Shown: in pieces, positions 16,777 to 22,505 of the stretch
How the letters are laid out: the number at the start of each line of letters is the position of its first letter
Numbering within the stretch: position 1 is the first letter of the stretch
Source of the DNA: an uncultured Lachnospiraceae bacterium
GTDB lineage: Bacteria; Bacillota; Clostridia; Lachnospirales; Lachnospiraceae
Assembly (NCBI GenBank): GCA_910585075.1
Contig: CAJUED010000015.1
Span: 56,756 to 81,484 of the forward strand
DNA length: 24,729 bases
Reading direction: 5' to 3'
Position numbers and translations under genes: made by a program
Notes under the pieces: model-generated
Databases searched by the model: none
Told to the model about the DNA's origin: nothing
What the model saw: only the letters and a program-made list of their open reading frames with translations

Positions 16777-16779
16777 GAC

Positions 16780-16809
16780 AATGTTTTAACTGACAGTATA
16801 TAAAACATT
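16780..16809 (-). repeat. Small hairpin at the zapA stop codon
   Basis: AATGTTTTA (16780-16788) and TAAAACATT (16801-16809) pair over 9 bp with a 12-nt loop; the zapA stop codon lies in the stem. It is AT-only at most positions, so it is weak alone, but it precedes the 106-nt element and may stabilise the zapA mRNA end. Confidence 0.4.
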
Positions 16810-17212
16810 ACGATTTGCTTTTTAGTTCCGTTTCCAGTTTTACGATTTTTTTGGCGCTTTCATTTACTTCCGTTTGAAGAGACTTTACGTTTTTTTCCAT
16901 ATTTTCAAGCTTAATCTGAGCTGCAATCAGTTCATGCTTTAAACTGTACAGCTCTTTTTCCTTGCCCTGGATTTCTTCTTCTATCAGGCCAATCTGTCTC
17001 TTGGCCTTAAAATAGTCGTCTGCTATATTCAGCTGCAGCAGAACATTTTGTGTATCCAAAGGCTGTCTTTTAAAGGAATCCACTTTAGCATACTCTGCCA
17101 TCTTGTTGTTGATGTAGGAGGCGACCTTCTGTAAATATTCCTCGCTTTCATATCCACTTAACGTAAAAACTTTACCGCCGATGATTACTTCCGTATCCGT
17201 TTTAACCGACAT
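16808..17212 (-). CDS. zapA: Cell division protein ZapA
   Basis: FtsZ-ring-associated protein that bundles FtsZ filaments at midcell. 134 aa. The N-terminal ZapA domain reads TEVIIGGKVFTLSGYESEEY and continues with QKVASYINNKMAEY. The middle has LDTQNVLLQLNIADDYFKAK. From about residue 70 to the end it is a heptad-rich coiled coil (EEEIQGKEKELYSLKHEL and following). The open frame begins at GTG 17221, but AGGGG is 8 nt before ATG 17212, so that start is chosen. It is the first gene after a strong promoter inside the ruvB end and leads a block with U32, SEDS and PBP genes; the SEDS/PBP pair is therefore likely divisional. Confidence 0.9.
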   Translation of the reverse strand: MSVKTDTEVIIGGKVFTLSGYESEEYLQKVASYINNKMAEYAKVDSFKRQPLDTQNVLLQLNIADDYFKAKRQIGLIEEEIQGKEKELYSLKHELIAAQIKLENMEKNVKSLQTEVNESAKKIVKLETELKSKS

Positions 17213-17272
17213 CAGGCTCACCCCTCTATATACAAAATATATAGTTTATCATTTGTCTACTATACAATATCT

Positions 17273-17301
17273 ATTATAATCAGATTATACAGGAATTTCA
17301 A
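17273..17301 (-). promoter_or_regulatory. Sigma-A-type promoter for zapA, with -35 inside ruvB
   Basis: Minus strand TTGAAA (17301-17296), 17 nt, TATAAT (17278-17273): a near-consensus promoter. The -35 lies in the last codons of ruvB and the spacer covers its stop. The leader to the zapA ATG is about 55 nt and AT-rich. Confidence 0.75.
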
Positions 17302-18283
17302 GCCCTAAATGCTTGCAGGCAAAATCTGTCACCGTCCTGCCCCGGGGTGTACGGTTGATAAAACCGTTTTTAATCAGATAAGGCTCGTAGACGTCCTCTA
17401 TGGTGCCCGGATCCTCGCCGATTGCCGCCGCCAGCGTATCTAATCCCACAGGGCCTCCGCTAAATTTCAGTATCATAGTCTCAAGAATATTCCTGTCAAT
17501 ATGGTCAAGCCCCATCCTGTCAACATCCATCAGGTCAAGAGCTGTCATGGCTACCTCCTGGGTAATAACGCCGTCTCCTTTTACCTGGGCATAATCCCTG
17601 ACCCGTTTGAGTATCCTGTTGGCAAGCCTTGGGGTTCCTCTGCTGCGCTTGGCCATTTCCAGGGCTCCCTCCGGCTCAACAGGCGCTTCCAGGATCCGGG
17701 CTGACTGCATAATAATCACCTGCAGCTCCTCCACAGAATAAAATTCCATCCGGTGGATAATCCCAAACCGGTCTCTCAAGGGCGCCGTCAAAAGCCCTGC
17801 CCTTGTGGTAGCTCCTACCAGCGTAAAGCGGGGCAAATCCAGTCGGATGGATCTGGCGGTAGGCCCCTTGCCAATCATAATATCTATGGCATAATCCTCC
17901 ATGGCCGGATAAAGAACCTCCTCCACCTGCCTGTTTAATCTGTGAATCTCATCCACAAAAAGCAAATCGCCCTCCTGCAGATTGTTCAAAATGGCAGCCA
18001 TTTCCCCCGGCTTTTCAATGGCAGGGCCGCTGGTAATCTTCATATTAACTTCCATCTCATTGGCTATAATACCTGCCAGAGTGGTTTTGCCAAGACCAGG
18101 GGGGCCATAAAAAAGCACATGGTCAAGAGCGTCCTTTCTCTGCTTTGCCGCTTCTATGTAAATGCACAGACTATCCTTGATTTTTGATTGACCGATATAG
18201 TCAGTCAATTTTTGAGGCCGTAACGACCCCTCAATCCGCATATCTTCTTCCTGTAAGTTTGTTTCTATCATTCTTTTTGCCAT
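17285..18283 (-). CDS. ruvB: Holliday junction branch migration helicase RuvB
   Basis: AAA+ motor that, as hexamers bound to RuvA, drives Holliday junction branch migration. 332 aa, standard length. N-terminal LRPQKLTDYIGQ; Walker A GPPGLGKTT at 60-68; Walker B LLFVDEIHR with DEIH at 111-114; sensor 1 GATTRAG near 157-163; arginine finger in LRDRFG at 169-174; the C-terminal winged helix includes GPVGLDTLAAAIGED. ATG 18283 has GGAG 8 nt upstream. ruvA lies 171 nt upstream rather than adjacent, because a degenerate acetyltransferase-like stretch separates the two. The gene end carries the zapA promoter. Confidence 0.97.
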   Translation of the reverse strand: MAKRMIETNLQEEDMRIEGSLRPQKLTDYIGQSKIKDSLCIYIEAAKQRKDALDHVLFYGPPGLGKTTLAGIIANEMEVNMKITSGPAIEKPGEMAAILNNLQEGDLLFVDEIHRLNRQVEEVLYPAMEDYAIDIMIGKGPTARSIRLDLPRFTLVGATTRAGLLTAPLRDRFGIIHRMEFYSVEELQVIIMQSARILEAPVEPEGALEMAKRSRGTPRLANRILKRVRDYAQVKGDGVITQEVAMTALDLMDVDRMGLDHIDRNILETMILKFSGGPVGLDTLAAAIGEDPGTIEDVYEPYLIKNGFINRTPRGRTVTDFACKHLGLEIPV

Positions 18284-18318
18284 AACCTGTGCTCCACAAT
18301 CTGCTGTTTTTATCTATT

Positions 18319-18435
18319 TCATTTCTCCGTCCAAAGCGCAAAACCATGCCTGTAAAAAAGCTTTGCCGAACCTTCGTTCTGTTGGACTTTTGCTCTGTTA
18401 TCCATGAATACCGCAAGAGGCTTTCCACCTTGGAA
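18319..18435 (-). pseudogene. Remnant resembling the C-terminus of a GNAT acetyltransferase
   Basis: In the ruvA-ruvB gap the minus-strand frame ending at TGA 18321-18319 encodes GGKPLAVFMDNRAK followed by VQQNEGSAKLFYRHGFALWTEK. The NE-xSAxxFYxxHGF pattern is the acetyl-CoA/B-motif region found near the end of GNAT proteins. There is no room for the N-terminal two thirds, since the frame runs back into ruvA, and no ribosome site precedes the only ATG (18405). I read it as the decayed tail of an inserted or deleted acetyltransferase gene. It is short, so chance resemblance is possible. Confidence 0.4.
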
Positions 18436-18454
18436 ACTCTTTCTTAAAACATAT

Positions 18455-19069
18455 TTAAAACATGTTCTTAAGCGCAAGCTTCAATATGGTTTCCACATCC
18501 ATATCCTCTGTGGCCTTCACCGCCTTTACAGCCCGAAGGGCCTCCCCCGGAGCATATCCAAGGGCTGTCAGTGCCTCCACGGCCTCGTTTACCGCCCGGC
18601 CATCCATACCAGACATGGATGTATCTGCATGCACCTGCCCTATTTCTTTTTGAATAGAGGTATCCTCCAGTGAAATCTTGTCCTTTAAATCAAGGATTAC
18701 CCGCTCCGCCGTCTTCTTTCCAATGCCGGGCGCTTTGGCAATAGCCGCCCCATCCCCTGAAAGAATGGCGAAACGCAGCGCGTCCGCGCTCATCACCGAC
18801 AGAATTGCCAGGCCGCCTTTAGGGCCGATACCGTTTACCGTTATCAGCCTTTTAAATATCTCCAAATCATCCCTGGTTAAAAAGCCGTACAGATTAAACA
18901 TATCCTCCCTGACACAGGTGTAGGTGTACAGCTTAATTTCTTCCCCTGTCCTTAAGATCCTGGCCGCCGTGCCAGCGGAAATCCGTACATTCACGCCTAT
19001 ATTCCCGATATCGACCACCACATTTTCCTCTGTGATTTCTTCAACCTTTCCCTTCACAAACGCTATCAT
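18455..19069 (-). CDS. ruvA: Holliday junction-binding protein RuvA
   Basis: Tetrameric protein that grips Holliday junctions and loads RuvB. 204 aa, normal length. The N-terminal OB fold starts MIAFVKGKVEEITEENVVVD and includes the CVREDMFNLYGF segment. Helix-hairpin-helix motifs are ITVNGIGPKGGLAILS near 76-91 and APGIGKKTAERVILDLKDK near 113-131. A flexible linker follows, and the C-terminal RuvB-binding three-helix domain begins near NEAVEALTALGY. ATG 19069 has AAAGGA 9 nt upstream. It follows the Gx-type gene by 138 nt without a convincing terminator or promoter. Confidence 0.97.
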   Translation of the reverse strand: MIAFVKGKVEEITEENVVVDIGNIGVNVRISAGTAARILRTGEEIKLYTYTCVREDMFNLYGFLTRDDLEIFKRLITVNGIGPKGGLAILSVMSADALRFAILSGDGAAIAKAPGIGKKTAERVILDLKDKISLEDTSIQKEIGQVHADTSMSGMDGRAVNEAVEALTALGYAPGEALRAVKAVKATEDMDVETILKLALKNMF

Positions 19070-19207
19070 TTATACAATTCCTTTCCATACAATTTCCGAA
19101 GATAAATCATACTTCAAGTGCAAATCATTTCCCGGCCATCCATATTTTTCATCTTAAATTGCCTCCGGCCTCAAACAATCTTAAGCTCATTATCCTTCGG
19201 CAGCAAA

Positions 19208-19714
19208 CTACAAACGTTCTTCAAATACGGATATTCTCCGAATATAAGGCAAAACCAGGGAACAAACCATCCCTATCAGGATACCGGTAAGGAGTCCGGC
19301 CAGGATAAGGGCTGGCATATAATAAAACACCCCATAAGTTTTTACCACTAAGGCAGCCACCAGCAATTGGCCCATATTATGCGCCACTCCGCCTGCCGCG
19401 CTTACAACAGGCAGATGAAAACCGCCGCTTGCTTTCAATCCCGCCATGACCGCCGCGCTTACAACCGCCCCCGTAAAAGAATACAAAATCATAAACAAAT
19501 TTCCAAATAAAAGCCCGCTAAGCAGCGCTTTCCCTGCGGTCAAAAAAAGGGCTTCCCGCCAGCCAAACAAATACAGGCACAGTACCACCGCCAGATTGGC
19601 AAGTCCCAGCTTCACCCCCGGTATGCCAATCTGAAAGGGAATCAGTACTTCCACATAGGAAAGAATAAGCGCAAATGCAAGTAATAATCCCAAATAAGCT
19701 GTTTTTCTTTTCAT
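19208..19714 (-). CDS. Gx transporter family membrane protein (heptaprenyl diphosphate synthase component I-like)
   Basis: 168-aa polytopic membrane protein with about five helices. Landmarks: YVEVLIPFQIGIPGVKLGLA near 20-39, GKALLSGLLFGN near 62-73, and the conserved AAGGVAHNMGQLLVAALVVK near 105-124. The family was named for a presumed heptaprenyl diphosphate synthase subunit but looks like an ECF-type substrate-binding membrane component; its substrate is not established. ATG 19714 lies 2 nt after the stop of the NusG-domain-II gene and has no good ribosome site of its own, so translation is probably coupled. The two genes are usually neighbours in Clostridia. Confidence 0.85.
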   Translation of the reverse strand: MKRKTAYLGLLLAFALILSYVEVLIPFQIGIPGVKLGLANLAVVLCLYLFGWREALFLTAGKALLSGLLFGNLFMILYSFTGAVVSAAVMAGLKASGGFHLPVVSAAGGVAHNMGQLLVAALVVKTYGVFYYMPALILAGLLTGILIGMVCSLVLPYIRRISVFEERL

Positions 19715-19716
19715 TT

Positions 19717-20274
19717 TCAGTAAGTAAGCCCATCCAGGGCTCCCTCCACTTCCGACTGAGTACGTACTACAAGCTTATGGGGAAGGCATATAATGCTCTC
19801 TCCATTTCCGGAAATCTCCCTCTGTCCGACGCAAAGCTTGTCCGGACAGTCCGCTTCCGTCACAGACGCTTTTCCGTCACAAATTTCCACCACATTATAA
19901 TGGGCCAACTCTTTATACCTGTTAAATTCCCCGGCAGACGGTTCAAGTTGTTCAGGCTGTTTAAGCTGCTCAGACTGTCCAAGCTGCTTAGACTGCTCAA
20001 ATTCTTCAGGCTGCTTAGATTGCCCAGATTGTTCTGGCTGCTTGGATTGCTCATCAGAAGCAGCTATCACTTTCTCCATATCGCCTTTTTCATCATAGAG
20101 AATCAAAAACTTCCGATTCTCTGACAGAGCATACCTTCCAATCTCCTGTCCATCCTGAGAAATTATGACCATTCCCTTTTTCTCTCCGTCTTTCCTGTCT
20201 GTCAGGCGGGGTATCATCCACAGCAAAAGGGCCGCCAATATCAAACAAGAAATTAATATCACATCTTTTTTCAC
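19717..20274 (-). CDS. NusG domain II-containing anchored protein with Gln/Ser-rich repeat
   Basis: About 185 aa. An N-terminal membrane helix (VILISCLILAALLLWMIPRL) anchors it. After GMVIISQDGQEIGRYALSE comes a repetitive stretch of EQSKQPEQSGQSKQP type, about 38 residues. The NusG_II end follows, with HYNVVEICDGKASVTEADCP, DKLCVGQREIS and SIICLPHKLVV, containing the DCPDxxC...ICLP signature. Domain II here is extracytoplasmic and unrelated in job to transcription factor NusG; its function is unknown. Two starts compete: ATG 20286 without a site, and GTG 20274 with GGAGG 5 nt upstream, which I prefer. Coupled to the Gx-type gene. Confidence 0.82.
   Translation of the reverse strand: MKKDVILISCLILAALLLWMIPRLTDRKDGEKKGMVIISQDGQEIGRYALSENRKFLILYDEKGDMEKVIAASDEQSKQPEQSGQSKQPEEFEQSKQLGQSEQLKQPEQLEPSAGEFNRYKELAHYNVVEICDGKASVTEADCPDKLCVGQREISGNGESIICLPHKLVVRTQSEVEGALDGLTY
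19941..20055 (-). repeat. Short in-gene tandem repeats encoding Q/S/E/K-rich segment
   Basis: Degenerate 12-18-nt units built on GCTGCTTAGACTG (plus-strand reading) repeat about eight times and stay in frame, coding for EQSKQ/EQLKQP-type units. Such arrays expand and contract by slippage, so length likely varies between strains. Confidence 0.65.
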
Positions 20275-20396
20275 CTTATCCTCCATGCTGCCGCTTACGG
20301 CAACACAAATCCGTACGGAGAATGGCCGTATTGTGCAAATTGTATCATTTCCCGACAACCCCTTCTTGCGTGAAGTCTTAACAATAAGCCGACTTA

Positions 20397-20525
20397 CTAA
20401 GAACGGGAGTGGTGTTCTTAGACCGCGTTTTGGCAGGCTTAGAACTTATCTTCACGCTGTCCATGAGGACATTTTAGCATGTGCGAACATATGTTTCAAG
20501 ATACAAGTTCTAAAAGGGCTGCCAG
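20397..20525. repeat. Interlocking inverted repeats after pgeF
   Basis: CTAAGAAC (20397-20404) and GTTCTTAG (20414-20421) form a perfect 8-bp hairpin. Directly after it, a motif spanning 20417-20447 (CTTAGACCGCG...GGCAGGCTTAG) is a relative of the last repeat copy at 22465-22491. Its right half (20432-20452) also pairs with the coding end of pgeF (20500-20525) over 19 pairs with small bulges. TGTCC-TCAT-GGACA gives a further hairpin in the loop (20457-20471). No gene is visible in 20287-20495. Confidence 0.55.
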
Positions 20526-21344
20526 ATTCCCTCGCTTTCCCTGACTGGCACGGTGGGAAAACAAATGTACACTGTTACAGCAGGTACAAACATCCGTAAC
20601 TGCCAAATGATCCTTTAAAATACCTGCGTCTAAGAGGATCCGCCTGTTAGCCTCCCACAAATTAAGCTGGTACTTTCCTTCCGCCTTTCCCTTTGCAAAA
20701 AGTTGTTCCCACTCCTGTGAGAAGGCCTCTCTGAAAGCCTCTGCGGTATCTTCTCCCACCTCATAACAATCCTGGCAGATAGAAGGCCCTATTGCCGCCA
20801 GCACATGCTCCGGCCTCGTGTTAAAAGCATTCTTCATGGCCTGCAGCATCTTTTCGCCCATACGGTTCACCGTCCCCCGCCATCCTGAGTGTGCAAGGCC
20901 AATCGCCTTATTTTCCACATCCACGAAGTACAATGGAACGCAGTCCGCAAAGGAAGTGCACAGCACAATCCCCGGCCTGTTCGTTATCAGCCCGTCCACA
21001 TCCTCATAATCTGTGGGAAAAATAACCCCTTTGCCGCAGTCTTCTTCCGTTACCAGCCGTATATTGGTGGTGTGGGTCTGCTTTCCACATACAATCCTCT
21101 CCGGCGTACTTCCCATAACTTCCGCAAGCCTTCTAAAATTTTCATCCACCGCTTCCCTGCGGTCCCCTCTAGCATAACTTAAATTCATGCTTGCATAAAT
21201 TCCCTGGCTGACGCCCCCTGCTCTGGTTGAAAACAAATGCCGCACCATTTCCACCTTTTCAAAGAGCGGGAATGTCAGATAGAAGACCTCCTTATATTGC
21301 TGTAATGTCATATGTTCATTACCTGATTTTCGTATTAACTCCAT
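20496..21344 (-). CDS. pgeF: Peptidoglycan editing factor PgeF (multicopper-oxidase-like laccase domain, YfiH family)
   Basis: Cytosolic metalloenzyme of the YfiH/PgeF family, reported to remove wrongly incorporated muropeptide precursors; older annotation calls it polyphenol oxidase. 282 aa. The conserved metal triad is H91 in KQTHTTNI, C135 in SFADCVPLYF and H152 in AHSGWRGTV. Other signs are AAIGPSICQDCYEVG and the C-terminal CTCCN...FSHRASQGKRGN. The frame is open to ATG 21356, but GGAGG lies 5 nt before ATG 21344, which is the better start. Neighbours are yraN upstream and a strongly structured intergenic region downstream; the last codons can pair with that region. Confidence 0.94.
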   Translation of the reverse strand: MELIRKSGNEHMTLQQYKEVFYLTFPLFEKVEMVRHLFSTRAGGVSQGIYASMNLSYARGDRREAVDENFRRLAEVMGSTPERIVCGKQTHTTNIRLVTEEDCGKGVIFPTDYEDVDGLITNRPGIVLCTSFADCVPLYFVDVENKAIGLAHSGWRGTVNRMGEKMLQAMKNAFNTRPEHVLAAIGPSICQDCYEVGEDTAEAFREAFSQEWEQLFAKGKAEGKYQLNLWEANRRILLDAGILKDHLAVTDVCTCCNSVHLFSHRASQGKRGNLAALLELVS

Positions 21345-21467
21345 TTTCCCCTCCATTCCGAAGCGCTTTTTGCCAGTATACCTGCCACATACACATAGGC
21401 GTTTTCAGCAGAATCTCCCGGCATTCGACATTTGCCTTACATGCCAATCTCCCGAACTTCCCGCTTC

Positions 21468-21839
21468 TCACCACGCATATTTTCTTCCTGAGCCATACGG
21501 AAAAGCATTCCGATACCAGCTTATCCTGTCCCCGCTGATTGCCACCACGTCATAGCGTATCTGACGGCCGCCATCCTCAGGATGCCCCATCCTATAATAA
21601 TCCGATACAAGACATATCTTCCTCTGCTTGGAAGGGCTTACCGCCTCCTCAGGCTCTCCTGATACCGCACTTTTTCTGTACTTTACTTCCACAAAAACAA
21701 GGCAGTTGTCATGGATACCAATCAAATCCACTTCCCCCTGCCTGCATCTAAAATTTTTTGCAAGAACCACAAATCCATATTCTTCAAGGTATGACGCCGC
21801 TATCTCCTCATATTTTTTTCCGATTTCTCTTTTATTCAA
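21468..21839 (-). CDS. YraN family protein (UPF0102), predicted endonuclease-like
   Basis: 123 aa with a Holliday-junction-resolvase-like PD-(D/E)xK fold. Motifs: KREIGKKYEEIAASYLEEYG at the start, then FRCRQGEVDLIGIHDNCLVF with the GEVDLI aspartate, the FVEVKYRK E-x-K motif, and KQRKICLVSDYY. Biochemical activity of the family is unproven. The frame is open to TTG 21887, but GGGGGAGG lies 5 nt before TTG 21839, giving the typical length; I chose that start. It often sits near rnhB, as here, with the FliK-like and FlhB-like genes between. Confidence 0.9.
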   Translation of the reverse strand: MNKREIGKKYEEIAASYLEEYGFVVLAKNFRCRQGEVDLIGIHDNCLVFVEVKYRKSAVSGEPEEAVSPSKQRKICLVSDYYRMGHPEDGGRQIRYDVVAISGDRISWYRNAFPYGSGRKYAW

Positions 21840-21902
21840 ACGCGCCTCCCCCACTAGCTTCCATGATTCCGCTTTGCGGGATCTCAAGAAGTTCTTTACA
21901 CG

Positions 21903-22187
21903 CTATTTTCCCATTTTTGCCTTAATCTTATCCATGGCGTCCACAAACACAAGAATCTCCGCCACCACCTCATAAAGCTCCGGCGGTATCATATCCCCAA
22001 TTTCCAGACGCGACAAAGTATCCGCCAGCTTATCATCCCTGTGCACCGGCACATCCGATTCCTTTGCCTTCTCTATAATCTTCTCCGCAAGAACACCCTT
22101 CCCGCTTGCAATCACCTTAGGCGCATCCTCATTCGGATCATAAGAAAGGGCAATCGCCTGCTTCACCTTATTCTTCTCCTCCGCCAA
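21903..22187 (-). CDS. FlhB C-terminal-domain-like protein (EscU/YscU/HrcU family, YlqH type)
   Basis: 94 aa, homologous only to the cytoplasmic C-terminal domain of type III export switch proteins. It begins near NKVKQAIALSYDP, which aligns to the residues just after the NPTH autocleavage site of FlhB, then APKVIASGKGVLAEKIIEKA, VPVHRDDKLADTLSRLEIGD and IPPELYEVVAEILVFV. The membrane part and NPTH itself are absent. Start: the frame is open to 22301, but the upstream part lies in repeat DNA; GGGGGG stands 6 nt before TTG 22187, so that start is preferred. Bacillus YlqH is the same kind of protein, next to rnhB. Its role is unknown; an interaction with the FliK-like neighbour is the obvious inference. 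Confidence 0.87.
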   Translation of the reverse strand: MAEEKNKVKQAIALSYDPNEDAPKVIASGKGVLAEKIIEKAKESDVPVHRDDKLADTLSRLEIGDMIPPELYEVVAEILVFVDAMDKIKAKMGK

Positions 22188-22206
22188 CTTTATCCCCCCT
22201 ATACCT

Positions 22207-22505
22207 ACTCTACCTCTTTTGCAAGGCTTTCTAATACCTTCCGGTCTCATACACGAAACTATAGAATCGCTTAGTCTGCGTCTTTTGTAAGCCGTTCTCA
22301 AATACCCCTCTGTCCGCGGAAGAATGCCCTTTCAGGGCATTCTTCTTACACCAAACTATAGAATTACTTAGTCTGCGTCCTTTGCAAGCCGTTCTCAAAT
22401 ACCTCTCTGTCCGCGGAAGAATGCCCTTTCAGGGCATTCTTCTTACACCAAATCTTAGAAAATACTTAGCCTGCGTTTTTGGCAGGCTTAGTATTTCTTT
22501 TGGTG
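22207..22505. repeat. Tandem repeat of about 97 bp with hairpins, filling the gap between the FliK-like and FlhB-like genes
   Basis: Copies start at TTAG 22271, 22368 and 22466 (period 97-98). The first 85 positions of copies 1 and 2 differ at three sites. Each full copy contains a perfect 12-bp hairpin, GAAGAATGCCCT-TTC-AGGGCATTCTTC (22319-22345 and 22416-22442). A diverged earlier copy (about 22215-22270) lacks this hairpin module. The third copy is truncated and turns into a different hairpin, arms 22460-22474 and 22482-22496 with one mismatch, inside an outer 8-bp pair ACACCAAA/TTTGGTGT (22445-22452, 22499-22506) touching the FliK-like stop codon. No T-run follows. No open gene is visible in these roughly 300 nt. 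Confidence 0.85.

Noticed and set aside
18231..18428. 65-aa minus-strand frame overlapping the ruvB start
   Set aside because: It overlaps ruvB in another frame and has no ribosome site or family pattern; the neighbouring frame with the GNAT pattern is more convincing.
19675..20124. Plus-strand leucine/arginine-repeat open frame
   Set aside because: It is the complement of the in-frame Q/S/E repeats of the NusG-II gene; there is no start signal and no family resemblance.
22207..22505. CRISPR array
   Set aside because: The unit is about 97 bp with only two full copies, contiguous without spacers, and there are no cas genes.
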